Part shown: positions 20,820-30,303 of the stretch, in pieces
Position numbering within the stretch: position 1 is the stretch's first letter
Layout: each line of letters opens with the position of its first letter
Assembly: GCF_000615945.1 (NCBI RefSeq)
Contig: NZ_BAMO01000018.1
Span: 1 to 64,000 of the forward strand
Direction of reading: 5' to 3'
Source of the DNA: Caldalkalibacillus mannanilyticus JCM 10596
Lineage (GTDB): Bacteria; Bacillota; Bacilli; Caldalkalibacillales; JCM-10596
Length of the DNA stretch: 64,000 nucleotides
The notes under the pieces: model-generated
Told to the model about the DNA's origin: nothing
What the model saw: only the letters and a program-made list of their open reading frames with translations
Database searches by the model: none
Translations under genes and position numbers: made by a program

Positions 20820-21824
20820 ATGAAAAATAATCTAGCAATTGATCATAGCAAGCCAATGGATTTTGTAGCAATGGGCCGGCTATGTATTGATCTAAATGCG
20901 AATGAAATCAATCGTCCGATGGAAGAAACGCTGACCTTTACTAAATATGTTGGAGGATCTCCTGCAAATATAGCTATTGGTCTGGCTAGATTGGGCAAAA
21001 AAACAGGGTTTATTGGGCGTATTGCCAATGATCAAATGGGGCGTTTTATAGAGAATTATTTGAAGCAAAATGGAATGGATACGGAGCATGTGATGACAGA
21101 TCGGTCAGGAAGTGTCACGGGTCTTGCCTTTACAGAGATTAAGAGTCCAACAGATTGCAGTATCCTAATGTATCGGGACAATGTTGCAGATCTTAAGCTT
21201 GAACCGAGAGACGTAGATGAAGACTATATCAAACAGAGCAAGGTTTTATTGATTTCAGGTACAGCATTAGCTCAAAGCCCTTCAAGAGAAGCTATTTTTA
21301 TGGCTCTGGATTACGCAAGAAAGCATGGGGTCACGGTCTTTTTTGATATAGATTATCGCCCCTATACATGGAAGAATCCTGAAGAAACCGCGATCTACTA
21401 TAATCTTGCCGCTGAGAAATGCGATGTGATTATAGGGACACGAGAAGAGTTTAATATGATGGAACAATTTGATCATAACAACAATCATAATGATGAAATA
21501 ACAGCAAGAAAATGGTTTGATTACCAAGCTAAAATAGTTGTGATTAAACATGGAAAAGACGGATCTATTGCCTATACCAAAGAAGGTGAGAGCTACAAAG
21601 GAGTCACATTCCCAGCTAATGTGATCAAAACATTTGGCGCAGGAGATTCTTATGCAGCGGGATTTATCTATGGGCTGATGCAGGGCTGGGACATTCCTCA
21701 ATCGATGGAATACGGGGCAGCGGCAGCTTCCATTGTCATTTCTAGTCATAGCTGTTCAGATGCGATGCCGACAACAGAGCAAATTGATTCATATATACAG
21801 AAATGCAAAGCCGGAAAATTGTAA
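20820..21824 (+). CDS. iolC: 5-dehydro-2-deoxygluconokinase
   Basis: PfkB-family sugar kinase that phosphorylates 5-dehydro-2-deoxy-D-gluconate. It has an N-terminal [14 protein letters not shown], the PfkB signature [18 protein letters not shown] (about residues 42-59) and the ATP/anion-hole motif [13 protein letters not shown] with catalytic Asp. Length is 334 residues from 20820; ATG 20808 is also in frame (338 residues) and the ribosome sites do not decide between them. It lies just after iolEB and 16 bases before iolA. Confidence 0.94.
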   Translation: MKNNLAIDHSKPMDFVAMGRLCIDLNANEINRPMEETLTFTKYVGGSPANIAIGLARLGKKTGFIGRIANDQMGRFIENYLKQNGMDTEHVMTDRSGSVTGLAFTEIKSPTDCSILMYRDNVADLKLEPRDVDEDYIKQSKVLLISGTALAQSPSREAIFMALDYARKHGVTVFFDIDYRPYTWKNPEETAIYYNLAAEKCDVIIGTREEFNMMEQFDHNNNHNDEITARKWFDYQAKIVVIKHGKDGSIAYTKEGESYKGVTFPANVIKTFGAGDSYAAGFIYGLMQGWDIPQSMEYGAAAASIVISSHSCSDAMPTTEQIDSYIQKCKAGKL

Positions 21825-21840
21825 GGGAAAGAGGGGATTG

Positions 21841-23304
21841 ATGATGTCGACTCAAACAAATCTAGTCACATTAAGAAACTATATTGGTGGCAAGTGGGTA
21901 GAATCTACTTCTGGAAAGGTTGAAGCCGTTCCCAACCCTGCAACAGGAGAAATCCTGGCGCAGGTACCACTTTCTAATAAGGAAGATCTGGAACAGGCTG
22001 TAGCTGTAGCGAACGAAGCCTTCAAATCATGGAGCAAGGTGGCAGTGCCACGTAGAGCGCGAATTCTCTTTAAATATCAGCAATTACTGATCGAACATTG
22101 GGAAGAGCTAGCAAGGCTTGTTACTCAGGAAAATGGAAAAAGCTATACCGAGGCATATGGAGAGGTACAACGAGGAATTGAGTGTGTTGAGTTTGCGGCA
22201 GGAGCTCCTAGCCTGATGATGGGACGCCACCTCCCAGATATCGCCACAAATGTAGAGTCTGCGATGTATCGTTATCCCATTGGAGTGGTAGGAGGAATTG
22301 CCCCATTTAATTTTCCTATGATGGTGCCATGCTGGATGTTTCCCTTGGCGATTGCTTGCGGAAATACCTTTGTTCTCAAGCCATCAGAGCGTACACCCTT
22401 GTTAGCCAATCGTTTGGCAGAATTATTTACAGAAGCTGGTTTACCGGAAGGGGTCTTTAATATTGTGCATGGGGCACATGATGTGGTGAATGGATTACTT
22501 GAACATTCTACTGTCAAGGCGATCTCCTTTGTTGGTTCACAACCTGTAGCGGAATATGTGTATAAGACAGGGACAGCGCATGGCAAAAGAGTACAGGCAT
22601 TGGCTGGGGCAAAAAATCACTCCATTATTATGCCAGATGCTGATTTGGACTTAGCTGTAAAAGAAGTGACCAGTGCGGCTTTTGGTTCCGCAGGAGAAAG
22701 GTGTATGGCAGCGGCAGTGGCTGTGGTGGTGGGAGATGTAGCAGAACCATTTTTAGAGAAGCTAGTCGATGTTGCCAATGCCATGAAGATAGGGAATGGC
22801 ATGGATGAAGGTGTCTTTTTAGGTCCTGTCATTCGTGATTCTCACAAGGAAAGAACATTAAAGTACATTGAGCTCGGAGAACAAGAGGGAGCGAAGCTGC
22901 TTCGGGATGGTCGTAAGGATGAAGCAACGGAAGGACAAGGCTATTTTATTGGTCCCACTGTATTCGACCATGTGACCACTGAGATGACGATCTGGAAGGA
23001 TGAGATTTTTGCACCTGTCCTTTCCGTTGTCCGTGTCAATACGCTAGATGAGGCGATCGAGTTAACCAATGAGTCTCCCTTTGCCAACGGAGCGTGCATC
23101 TATACTCAGAATGGGAGCCATGTCCGAAAGTTTCGAGAGGAGATCCATGCTGGAATGCTTGGAGTCAATCTTGGAGTGCCAGCTCCCATGGCTTTCTTCC
23201 CATTCTCGGGATGGAAGAATTCATTTTATGGAGACTTACATGCGAATGGACCCGATGGAGTAGAGTTCTACACCAGAAAGAAAATGGTTACGGCGAGATG
23301 GTAA
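21841..23304 (+). CDS. iolA: CoA-acylating methylmalonate-/malonate-semialdehyde dehydrogenase
   Basis: Converts malonate semialdehyde, the aldolase product, to acetyl-CoA and CO2 with NAD. 487-488 residues, the usual length. It shows [12 protein letters not shown], the [11 protein letters not shown] nucleotide-site stretch, [16 protein letters not shown] and the catalytic Cys in [10 protein letters not shown], all typical of the MmsA/IolA group of the aldehyde dehydrogenase superfamily. The start is the tandem ATG at 21841 after AAAGAGGGG; a longer frame upstream lies inside iolC and is rejected. Confidence 0.95.
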   Translation: MMSTQTNLVTLRNYIGGKWVESTSGKVEAVPNPATGEILAQVPLSNKEDLEQAVAVANEAFKSWSKVAVPRRARILFKYQQLLIEHWEELARLVTQENGKSYTEAYGEVQRGIECVEFAAGAPSLMMGRHLPDIATNVESAMYRYPIGVVGGIAPFNFPMMVPCWMFPLAIACGNTFVLKPSERTPLLANRLAELFTEAGLPEGVFNIVHGAHDVVNGLLEHSTVKAISFVGSQPVAEYVYKTGTAHGKRVQALAGAKNHSIIMPDADLDLAVKEVTSAAFGSAGERCMAAAVAVVVGDVAEPFLEKLVDVANAMKIGNGMDEGVFLGPVIRDSHKERTLKYIELGEQEGAKLLRDGRKDEATEGQGYFIGPTVFDHVTTEMTIWKDEIFAPVLSVVRVNTLDEAIELTNESPFANGACIYTQNGSHVRKFREEIHAGMLGVNLGVPAPMAFFPFSGWKNSFYGDLHANGPDGVEFYTRKKMVTARW

Positions 23305-23326
23305 GGATATCAAAATAGAAGAGAGA

Positions 23327-23361
23327 AGCTTGGAGCTATCCCATAAGGATAGCTCCAAGCT
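23327..23361 (+). other. Strong intercistronic hairpin before iolJ
   Basis: AGCTTGGAGCTATCC (23327-23341) pairs perfectly over 15 bp with 23347-23361 around a five-base loop. No T run follows and the iolJ ribosome site begins about ten bases later. It mirrors the hairpin at 13546 in size and position. Confidence 0.8.
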
Positions 23362-23385
23362 ATATCGAGAGGAGGAGGAGATGTC

Positions 23386-24255
23386 ATGAATGTAGTTTCA
23401 ATGAAAGAAATGCTGCAAAAAGCAATGGAAGGTCACTATGCGGTTGGTCACTTTAACTTAAACAATTTAGAGTTTACCCAAGCGATTTTAGAAGCGGCGG
23501 AAGAGGAGCGCTCTCCTGTTATATTGGCGGTAAGTCCAGGCTACATCAAGCATTTAGGAGGGTTTGGGCTCGCAGCAGCTATGGTCAAAGCTCTGCTTCT
23601 TGAATATAGAATCTCCGTACCTGTAGCTTTGCATTTAGATCACGGTGCCTCGTTTGGGCAGTGTATTCAAGCGATTTCGGCTGGCTTCACCTCAGTGATG
23701 ATTGATGCTTCTCATGATCTATTAGAGCAAAATATAGCTCAAACCAAGCGTGTTGTCGAGGTGGCGCATGCCTTAGGAGTGTCTGTTGAAGCCGAGCTAG
23801 GGCGTATTGGTGGTCAGGAGGATGACTTGGTTGTTGATGAAGCAGATGCTCTATATGCGATTCCAGAAGAATGTGAACGTTTGGTTCAAGAAACGGGAGT
23901 CGATTGTTTAGCCCCTGCGTTGGGTTCTGTGCATGGGCCTTATAGAGGAGAGCCTCGCCTTGGTTTTGCCCAAATGGAGCAGATTCATAGAATAACCGGA
24001 ATTCCGTTGGTATTACACGGTGGAACAGGTATTCCGCTAACAGATATTCAGAAAGCCATTTCGCTTGGAACAGCTAAAATTAATGTCAATACAGAAAATC
24101 AACTTGCCTGTACCAAAGCGATTCGTGAAGTACTTAGCACGGATGACCAGCTATATGATCCAAGAAAATATCTAGGAGCAGCCAGAGTAGCCATAAAAGA
24201 AACGGTTAAGCAGAAAATGCGTGAATTTGGATCTTCAGGAAAAGGAGAAAACTAG
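23386..24255 (+). CDS. iolJ: 6-phospho-5-dehydro-2-deoxy-D-gluconate aldolase
   Basis: Class II zinc aldolase of 289 residues that cleaves the IolC product to dihydroxyacetone phosphate and malonate semialdehyde. It has [11 protein letters not shown] at the N-terminus, zinc ligands in HLDHGAS (about residues 84-90), [22 protein letters not shown] and LVLHGGTGI, and the phosphate-binding KINVNTENQ. Fructose-bisphosphate aldolase is the close alternative, but the iol context favours IolJ. It ends 26 bases before the second LacI gene. Confidence 0.92.
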   Translation: MNVVSMKEMLQKAMEGHYAVGHFNLNNLEFTQAILEAAEEERSPVILAVSPGYIKHLGGFGLAAAMVKALLLEYRISVPVALHLDHGASFGQCIQAISAGFTSVMIDASHDLLEQNIAQTKRVVEVAHALGVSVEAELGRIGGQEDDLVVDEADALYAIPEECERLVQETGVDCLAPALGSVHGPYRGEPRLGFAQMEQIHRITGIPLVLHGGTGIPLTDIQKAISLGTAKINVNTENQLACTKAIREVLSTDDQLYDPRKYLGAARVAIKETVKQKMREFGSSGKGEN

Positions 24256-24281
24256 TTTAAGCCTGAAGGGAGCAAAAAAAG

Positions 24282-25313
24282 ATGAAGCCTACTATTTATG
24301 ATGTGGCGAAAGAGGCTGGGGTCTCTATAGCAACTGTATCTAAGGTTCTTAATAGAGTCGGCAGAATTAGTGATGAAACGATCAAAAGAGTAGAACGGGT
24401 GATGAAAGAGCTACAGTATCAACCCAGTGTAGTTGCTTCTGCTTTAACAGGGAAACAAACGTACACAATCGGAATGCTCTTGCCTGATCTGGCAAATCCT
24501 TATTTTGCAGAGGTGGCTAGACATGTGGAGGACCGAGCTAATCAACTGGGCTATAGTGTGATTATTTGCAGTACAGACAACAATGTAGAAAAGGAGTCTA
24601 ACTATATTTCTCTGCTCAATCAGAAAAGTGTGGATGGCTTGATTATTGCCACTGGAATTCAACATGAACAAACCTCCCAACACATTATGAAACAACAAAT
24701 ACCTGTGGCTTTATTTGCTCGAGATTTCCCCTCTCTTGTAGTAGATGCTGTATTGCTAGATGATTTTTTAGGAGGCTATCAAGCAACAAAGCATTTAATA
24801 GACTTGGGACATGAAAGGATCGCTATGATCGCAGAGAACGAAGAGTATTTAAGTGCTCAAGAGCGAATTAGAGGATATTGTCAAGCGATGGAAGATGCAG
24901 GTTTAAGTGAATACACAAGAAGAAAAACAGTATACAGCTTTACTATTGAAGGAGCTAAACAAAATGTCATCCAATTACTAGACTCGCTTGATCCGCCAAC
25001 GGCTATTTTTACGACCAACGATATCTTAGCGATTGGAGCCATTCAAGCAGCCTATGAGTGTCGGATTTCAATCCCTGATGAGCTGTCTATCGTTGGATTT
25101 GATGACACGATCTTATCAAGAATTGTCACGCCTCCCTTAACAAGCGTTCGTCAGCCTATTCAAGAAATGGGGATACAAGTGATGGATCTTTTAGTTCAAG
25201 AAATTGAACAAAAAAAGAGAGGGAGAAGAAAGATTGTCCTCTTGCCTGAACTGATTATTAGAAAGTCAACAGGTAAACCAACAAGAAGATCAAGAGCAAT
25301 AAAGGAAGGATAG
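24282..25313 (+). CDS. LacI-family transcriptional regulator 2
   Basis: Full-length (343 residues) paralog of the regulator at 9120. The helix-turn-helix TIYDVAKEAGVSIATVSKV matches the paralog at all but two or three positions and the recognition helix SIATVSKV is identical, so both should read the same operator. The sensor domain is closely similar (SALTGKQTYTIGMLLPDLA, NQKSVDGL, ELSIVGFDDT). It closes the inositol island as the last gene of the iolD-iolJ run. Two near-identical repressors could respond to different inositol intermediates or form mixed dimers (inference). Confidence 0.93.
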   Translation: MKPTIYDVAKEAGVSIATVSKVLNRVGRISDETIKRVERVMKELQYQPSVVASALTGKQTYTIGMLLPDLANPYFAEVARHVEDRANQLGYSVIICSTDNNVEKESNYISLLNQKSVDGLIIATGIQHEQTSQHIMKQQIPVALFARDFPSLVVDAVLLDDFLGGYQATKHLIDLGHERIAMIAENEEYLSAQERIRGYCQAMEDAGLSEYTRRKTVYSFTIEGAKQNVIQLLDSLDPPTAIFTTNDILAIGAIQAAYECRISIPDELSIVGFDDTILSRIVTPPLTSVRQPIQEMGIQVMDLLVQEIEQKKRGRRKIVLLPELIIRKSTGKPTRRSRAIKEG

Positions 25314-25334
25314 ATGAAGTGAGTATTAAATACA

Positions 25335-25445
25335 ATGCTGGGGATTGAAGCAGGATTTTACTTTGTAGGGCTACTTGCTTGTATAGCAGCATTATATAGT
25401 ATGTTTCTTAGAAAACACGAAGTCCTGAGAACGAGAGGTGGTTAG
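25335..25445 (+). CDS. Possible 36-residue membrane peptide
   Basis: Short frame starting ATGCTGGGGATTGAAGC and ending three bases before the chemoreceptor start. It encodes one hydrophobic segment (GFYFVGLLACIAALYSMFL) followed by a basic tail (RKHEVLRTRGG), a layout common in small membrane proteins. The ribosome site is weak, no family is recognised, and the frame could be chance in a spacer. The end of the frame carries the GAGAGGTGG ribosome site of the next gene, so translation could be coupled. Confidence 0.3.
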   Translation: MLGIEAGFYFVGLLACIAALYSMFLRKHEVLRTRGG

Positions 25446-25448
25446 AAG

Positions 25449-27184
25449 ATGCTAAAGAAGGTAAAAGGGCTCAAACTTCAGAGAGGAAAAATAAAAAGGC
25501 TTTCAATTAGCAAGAAATTATGGGTTAGCTTTCTTGGGATAGGTTTTCTCTTTTTTTTAACCGTAGGAATCTTTTATTATCAGTTAAGCCAAATTAATCA
25601 ATCAAACACGGAGCTACTAAACCATCGAATTGCCGTTTTGGACAGTGCTGATCATATTAAATTATTGGCAGTGCAACAGATTAATAGCTTAAATACGTTT
25701 CTTATATCAGGGAATCAAAATCATGTACAAGAGCTAGAAGCTTCAAACCATCAATTAACAGAAATCATTCACCAAATTCGAGAGCTGCCCCTCAGTGATC
25801 AGGAGCAAGTATATGTAAGAAAGATAGAATTATTAAATAAGGGCTTTCTTGATTCTGCCAAGAGTACAATTCCTTATCAAGACAGCGAAGCGAAAGTGAA
25901 ACTAATCTCTTCTGTTGCGGATATGTCTAGCAAAATGTCTAGGGAAATTGTGGTTGAATCTCAATTATTGGGGGATTACAGTCAAGCATTGATGGAGGAA
26001 GAAATAGCAAAGAACAAGAAGCTTTTTGTAAACATCATGCTGATTATTATCGTTCTGTCTGTGCTGTTTTTACTTCTTCTTTTCATCATTGGTTGGGCTG
26101 TTTCAAAAATGATTGTTACACCTGTTGTAATGGTTTCTGCTGCTGTTCAAGAAATAGCGGCAGGAAATCTAACCCTTGAAAATATTAAAGTGAAGAATCA
26201 TGATGAGATTGGAGATTTGGCAGATTCCTTTAACCTGATGACAACCAATTTGCGTTGTTTAATTCAAGAAGTAGGATTTCATGCTGAGCAGGTGGCTGCT
26301 GCATCAGAAGAGTTAACGGCAAGTGCAGAGGAAACGAGTAAGACAACGGAGCAAATTGTAGGTACAATTCAAGGTGTTTCTACAGGTGTAGATCATCAGG
26401 TTCAGAATATAGATTTAGCTTCGCAAACGGTCATTGAGATGTCTCGTGCGGTGCATCAAATCGCTGATAATGCAAAAGAGGTTTCTCATACTGCAATCCA
26501 AGCTTCGCATAAGTCATCAGAAGGGAGAGGAGCGATCGATACGTTAGTTCAACAAATGACTTTAATAAATAAATCCGTGATTGGGCTTGATGAAGTCATT
26601 AAGGCTTAGGAGAGCATTCGAAAGAAATTAATCAGATCATTGATGCCATTTCAGGAATTTCTGCTCAGACCAATCTCCTTGCCTTAAATGCAGCGATCGA
26701 AGCAGCTAGAGCGGGGGAAGCAGGAAAAGGATTTGCTGTCGTAGCCGATGAAGTTCGCAAGCTAGCCGAACAAACGGCTCAATCTGCTCAAAAAATCTCT
26801 ATCTTAATTGGAACCGTTCAAGAGGAAACAGGGAAGGCTGTTCAATCTATGGAGGTCGCGAATCAAGAAGTAGTGTCTGGAATCGGCTTGGTTAACGTAG
26901 CTGGAGAATCCTTCGAACATATTCATCAAACGGTAAGTGAGGTAACCACTCAAATCCAAGGTGTTACATTGGCTGTACAACAAGTGGCTGCGGGTACTGA
27001 GAAAATGGTACAAACAATGGAAGCCGTGAATCAAATATCAGGATCCACGGCAGGAGGTATGGTTGAGGTTTCAGCTGCCACAGAGGAGCAACGAGCAGCG
27101 ATGGATGAAGTATCATCTTCTGCTTATTCGTTAGCCCAAATGGCAGAAAAGCTACAGCTATTGATTGGAAAATTCAGAGTATAA
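25449..27184 (+). CDS. Methyl-accepting chemotaxis protein (frameshifted)
   Basis: Membrane chemoreceptor of about 578 residues. Helix 1 (about residues 27-48), a helical sensor of about 150 residues of the four-helix-bundle type, helix 2 (about 193-218), a HAMP domain ([17 protein letters not shown]) and a long signalling coiled coil follow in order. The literal frame stops at 26609 after [11 protein letters not shown] one-base loss at about 26604-26606 restores [12 protein letters not shown] and the conserved hairpin tip, which reads [18 protein letters not shown] and continues [17 protein letters not shown]. Start follows GAGAGGTGG. Its place directly after the inositol island suggests, without proof, a role in inositol taxis. 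Confidence 0.9.
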
Positions 27185-27194
27185 TGACCTAGGA

Positions 27195-28730
27195 TTAAAA
27201 ATTGATTTTTCTGGTTGCCCATTGATTTATAAGTGGTAAATCATGTGTAATCATAATGACACCATGACCTTGTTGAGCATAATCGGCACAATAGGACATC
27301 AATTGGTTGGCTGCTTTGTAATCAAGTCCAGCTGTTGGTTCATCAAGCACGATGAGATCAGGCTGGAGGATGAGTACAGAGGTAAGATTTAATAGTTGCT
27401 TTTCGGCTACACTTAATTGCAGAGGGTGGCGATGACGCTGGGCGTATAGCCCTGTCTTTCTAAGCCACTCTTCTCCTTGACGAATGATGTGCTCTATTGT
27501 GTGAAGCTGTTTTTGCTTAGAAGCATGAACACCTTTTAGATGAATATCTTTTAGATGATGAAGAGGGATTCCATGTTGGACGAACAATCCAAAGATACAT
27601 TCTTCTAAGACCGTATCAGCGACAAATTGATGCTCAGGGTTTTGAAAGACATACCCAACTGTTTGTGAAAGCCCTTCTATAGAATATTCATTGATCTCTC
27701 GCCCGTGCAGACGGATGCTGCCCTTCGGGGAGGGAAGAAAACCAGCAAGAAGCTTTCCAAACGTTGTTTTTCCAGAGCCATTCGGACCTAACAGGGCTAA
27801 GAAATCATACTCGTATAACTGAAGCTGTAGGTTTTCTAGGACTACATGTCCTTCATCCCGTTGCTTGGTGCGATATTCAAAGCATAGGTTCTGTACTTCT
27901 AGAAGGGGAGAAGAGGAAGATGATGCAGAAGGGAGACTCCTTTTTCCTTGCTCCTTTCTCTCTCTTTCTACCATAAAGCTGTGATGATCAGGTGGAAAAC
28001 AGCCTAGATCTTTTAACATATCGATAACTGGGGGACGAAGGAGGTTTCCTTGCTCCACTAGGATCTGTTTTCCTTGATCAAGGACGATGAGCTGATCGAA
28101 AGGCACTTCATCATCGAATCTGGCAGAAGCCGTGATGATAGTATGACCTTGTTTATACAGCGCATGGAGAGTGGCTAAAAAGTGTTTCCTAGCATTGGAA
28201 TCTAGATTCACCATGGCATCATCGAAGATAAAAATCTTTGGTTGCATAGTGAACACAGAAGCAATGGCGACTCGTTGCTTTTGCCCTCCAGACAACTGAT
28301 TGATTCTGCGATTCTTATACTCTAGCAAATCAATACTTATCAGAGCTTGATCGATACGTTTTTCAATTTCCTCTGTAGGGACCAACAGATTTTCAGGACC
28401 AAAGGCGAGTTCATCTGCAACATATTCTAGGAGGAAGCTCATATCTGGATCTTGAAAGATGATCCCTACTTGTCCTGCGAGGTGCTGTGTAGCCTTCTCC
28501 AATAAATTTTCCCCTTGAAAATGTGCTGTTCCCTCTATGATTCCTCCCCATGTTTGAAGCACACCGCTGAGCAATCGGCATAGAGTGGTTTTTCCCGCAC
28601 CGCCAGGACCGACAATCCAGATCCATTCTCCTTTCCTAATGGAAAAGCTCATTTCTTGAAGAGCCGATCTTCCCTCATTTTGATAGTGATAGGTTACTTT
28701 ATCTAGCTGGAAAAGTAGCGTTTCACTCAT
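27195..28730 (-). CDS. ykoD: ECF transporter ATPase with two fused ABC domains (YkoD-like)
   Basis: Fused energy-coupling-factor ATPase of 511 residues for a thiamine-precursor-type ECF transporter. Domain 1: Walker A GPGGAGKTT, signature LSGGQKQRVAIAS, Walker B IFIFDDAMVNLD, where the catalytic Glu is Asp. Domain 2: Walker A GPNGSGKTT, Walker B LIVLDEPTAGLD, but the signature reads LSVAEKQ in place of LSGGQ. Thus one composite ATP site is canonical and the other degenerate. The gene follows ykoE by five bases. B. subtilis YkoD is likewise a fused ATPase of about 490 residues. Its 3' end nearly meets the convergent chemoreceptor gene and no terminator is visible. Confidence 0.87.
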   Translation of the reverse strand: MSETLLFQLDKVTYHYQNEGRSALQEMSFSIRKGEWIWIVGPGGAGKTTLCRLLSGVLQTWGGIIEGTAHFQGENLLEKATQHLAGQVGIIFQDPDMSFLLEYVADELAFGPENLLVPTEEIEKRIDQALISIDLLEYKNRRINQLSGGQKQRVAIASVFTMQPKIFIFDDAMVNLDSNARKHFLATLHALYKQGHTIITASARFDDEVPFDQLIVLDQGKQILVEQGNLLRPPVIDMLKDLGCFPPDHHSFMVERERKEQGKRSLPSASSSSSPLLEVQNLCFEYRTKQRDEGHVVLENLQLQLYEYDFLALLGPNGSGKTTFGKLLAGFLPSPKGSIRLHGREINEYSIEGLSQTVGYVFQNPEHQFVADTVLEECIFGLFVQHGIPLHHLKDIHLKGVHASKQKQLHTIEHIIRQGEEWLRKTGLYAQRHRHPLQLSVAEKQLLNLTSVLILQPDLIVLDEPTAGLDYKAANQLMSYCADYAQQGHGVIMITHDLPLINQWATRKINF

Positions 28731-28735
28731 TGTAC

Positions 28736-29311
28736 TTAGCGACTCTCTGGCTTTCCAGCAGCAAAGAGCTTAAGCAACCCTGTTGCAGCCAGTCGATCTC
28801 CAATCCATTTACTAAATACCCCGCATAATATCATCCCGCTGAGACAGCGTACAAGTAAAGCTGCGAATAAAATAGATAAATCCCATTTAAGATAGCCAAA
28901 CATATAGGCTGCGAAGACAAACCATAGAGGTACTGCACATAGACTAGCTATCATCATAGTCGAATATCCCCATTTTTTATAGCGAAACAGGGCAAAGACA
29001 CCTTCAATGGCAACTGCATAGCAGAGAGCCGCCGTTAGAGCCGCAGGTACACCATAGGCGTTTCCCATGAGAATCTGGACAGTGGCACCGAGTAAATAAG
29101 TAATCAGTGCACTTCCCGGCTTACGAATGATGTAAATGGCTAGCATCCCATATAACATATAAATTCCGACAATGGTAGAGGTGGCTATAGGTCCTCCTAA
29201 TGTGGTTAAGAGTTTATTAACATAAGCCAAATAAGTGGTTAGCACACCATTAGCTACAGCTAAAAGAGCCATTAAGACAATATCCATAGTAGTAAAAGTA
29301 TTGCGTTTCAT
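28736..29311 (-). CDS. ykoE: ECF transporter substrate-binding (S) component, YkoE-like
   Basis: Integral membrane protein of 191 residues with about five to six helices, matching the YkoE family of S components that bind hydroxymethylpyrimidine or thiamine. Characteristic are MDIVLMALLAVANGVLTTY near the start, GGPIATSTIVGIYM, and GNAYGVPAALTAALCYA with the conserved central Asn. It lies between the T component and the ATPase in one operon. The family assignment is good, the ligand is inferred from B. subtilis YkoE. Confidence 0.85.
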   Translation of the reverse strand: MKRNTFTTMDIVLMALLAVANGVLTTYLAYVNKLLTTLGGPIATSTIVGIYMLYGMLAIYIIRKPGSALITYLLGATVQILMGNAYGVPAALTAALCYAVAIEGVFALFRYKKWGYSTMMIASLCAVPLWFVFAAYMFGYLKWDLSILFAALLVRCLSGMILCGVFSKWIGDRLAATGLLKLFAAGKPESR

Positions 29312-29351
29312 TGTTGTTACCTCACTTTCATTTAAGTAGCGTATCTTGTTT

Positions 29352-30116
29352 CTAAGAGGGGACCCAAAATAAGAAAAATAGGGTCAAAAAAACACTAGAT
29401 AGAGATAAGGCGAGTCCAGCAGGAGAAATCGTGATCCAGCGTCGATATGTACGTTCAGGATGTAGTCCAAACCCTTTTCCTTCCATCATGATCGCGGTTG
29501 TTTCTGCCCGACGTACTGCACTGACAAAGACTGAAAAAATAAATCTTTTAGCCCATGCTAGCTTTGCTTTTATTCCCTGTGATTGCCCTAAGCCACGTCT
29601 TCTTTGGGCGTTTCTGATCTGTTCCGCTTCGCTTTCTAAGAGAGGAAGGAAACGAAGAGCAAGAGAAATGGCAAAGGCAAAACGATAAGGAATGTGTAGT
29701 TTTTGAGCTAGAACAAGGACAACATCCTGCGGGTCAGTGGTTTTGATATAAAGCAGAGAAGCGAGAAAAAGAATCAGGAGCCTACATGTAATCGCCAGTG
29801 CAAAATCAAGTGCTTCTGCTGTTAGGAACCATGCTCCAATCGTCCATAGCACCGTTTCTCCAGGAAGAAAAATCAGCTGTAAAACAAAATAAGGGAGTCC
29901 AAACCAAAAAGGGATGCGGAGCCCCTTCCAAATGGAGCGTAGATTCATGTTGGCAAGCCCTATGCCTGCCCCCACGATACATAGAAAAAGAATCGATTGG
30001 ATGAGAGCACTCTCGTACCAGAGGGATAGGATCGAAACACAGAGTAGCCAGATGAATTTAGATAAGGGATCAAGACGGTGAAAGCATGAGTTTCCTGGCT
30101 GATATTGAAAAATCAT
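29352..30116 (-). CDS. ykoC: ECF transporter transmembrane (T) component, YkoC-like
   Basis: EcfT-type coupling protein of 254 residues. It opens with SCFHRLDPLSKFIWL and has five to six helices and the cytoplasmic coupling-helix motif near AQRRRGLG (about residues 180-187), which docks on the ATPase. Length equals B. subtilis YkoC (254). First gene of the minus-strand operon ykoC-ykoE-ykoD. The companion thiamine-binding gene ykoF is absent and no thi-box (TPP riboswitch) is recognisable upstream. Confidence 0.86.
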   Translation of the reverse strand: MIFQYQPGNSCFHRLDPLSKFIWLLCVSILSLWYESALIQSILFLCIVGAGIGLANMNLRSIWKGLRIPFWFGLPYFVLQLIFLPGETVLWTIGAWFLTAEALDFALAITCRLLILFLASLLYIKTTDPQDVVLVLAQKLHIPYRFAFAISLALRFLPLLESEAEQIRNAQRRRGLGQSQGIKAKLAWAKRFIFSVFVSAVRRAETTAIMMEGKGFGLHPERTYRRWITISPAGLALSLSSVFLTLFFLFWVPS

Positions 30117-30200
30117 AAACGCTACATCCTTACATTCAAAATAGGGTCGATATCAGTTTCAGATAAAATGAAGGAACTGTCAACCTAAAAATTATTTCCG

Positions 30201-30230
30201 TTGACAATAGAGTACTAGATTGAGTATAAA
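30201..30230 (+). promoter_or_regulatory. Predicted sigma-A promoter for the hybrid kinase gene
   Basis: TTGACA (30201-30206), 18-base spacer, TATAAA (30225-30230), ending 73 bases before the start codon at 30304. Confidence 0.55.
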
Positions 30231-30303
30231 AGAAGGAAAAATGCGAAAAATGTCGAATAATATAATATTTAGATCTTAAGCTATTAAAAAATTTGAGGAA
30301 GAG

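Noticed and set aside
30117-30303. TPP riboswitch before ykoC
   Set aside because: Searched by eye on the minus strand for the conserved CTGAGA and ACCTGAT segments; none was found.
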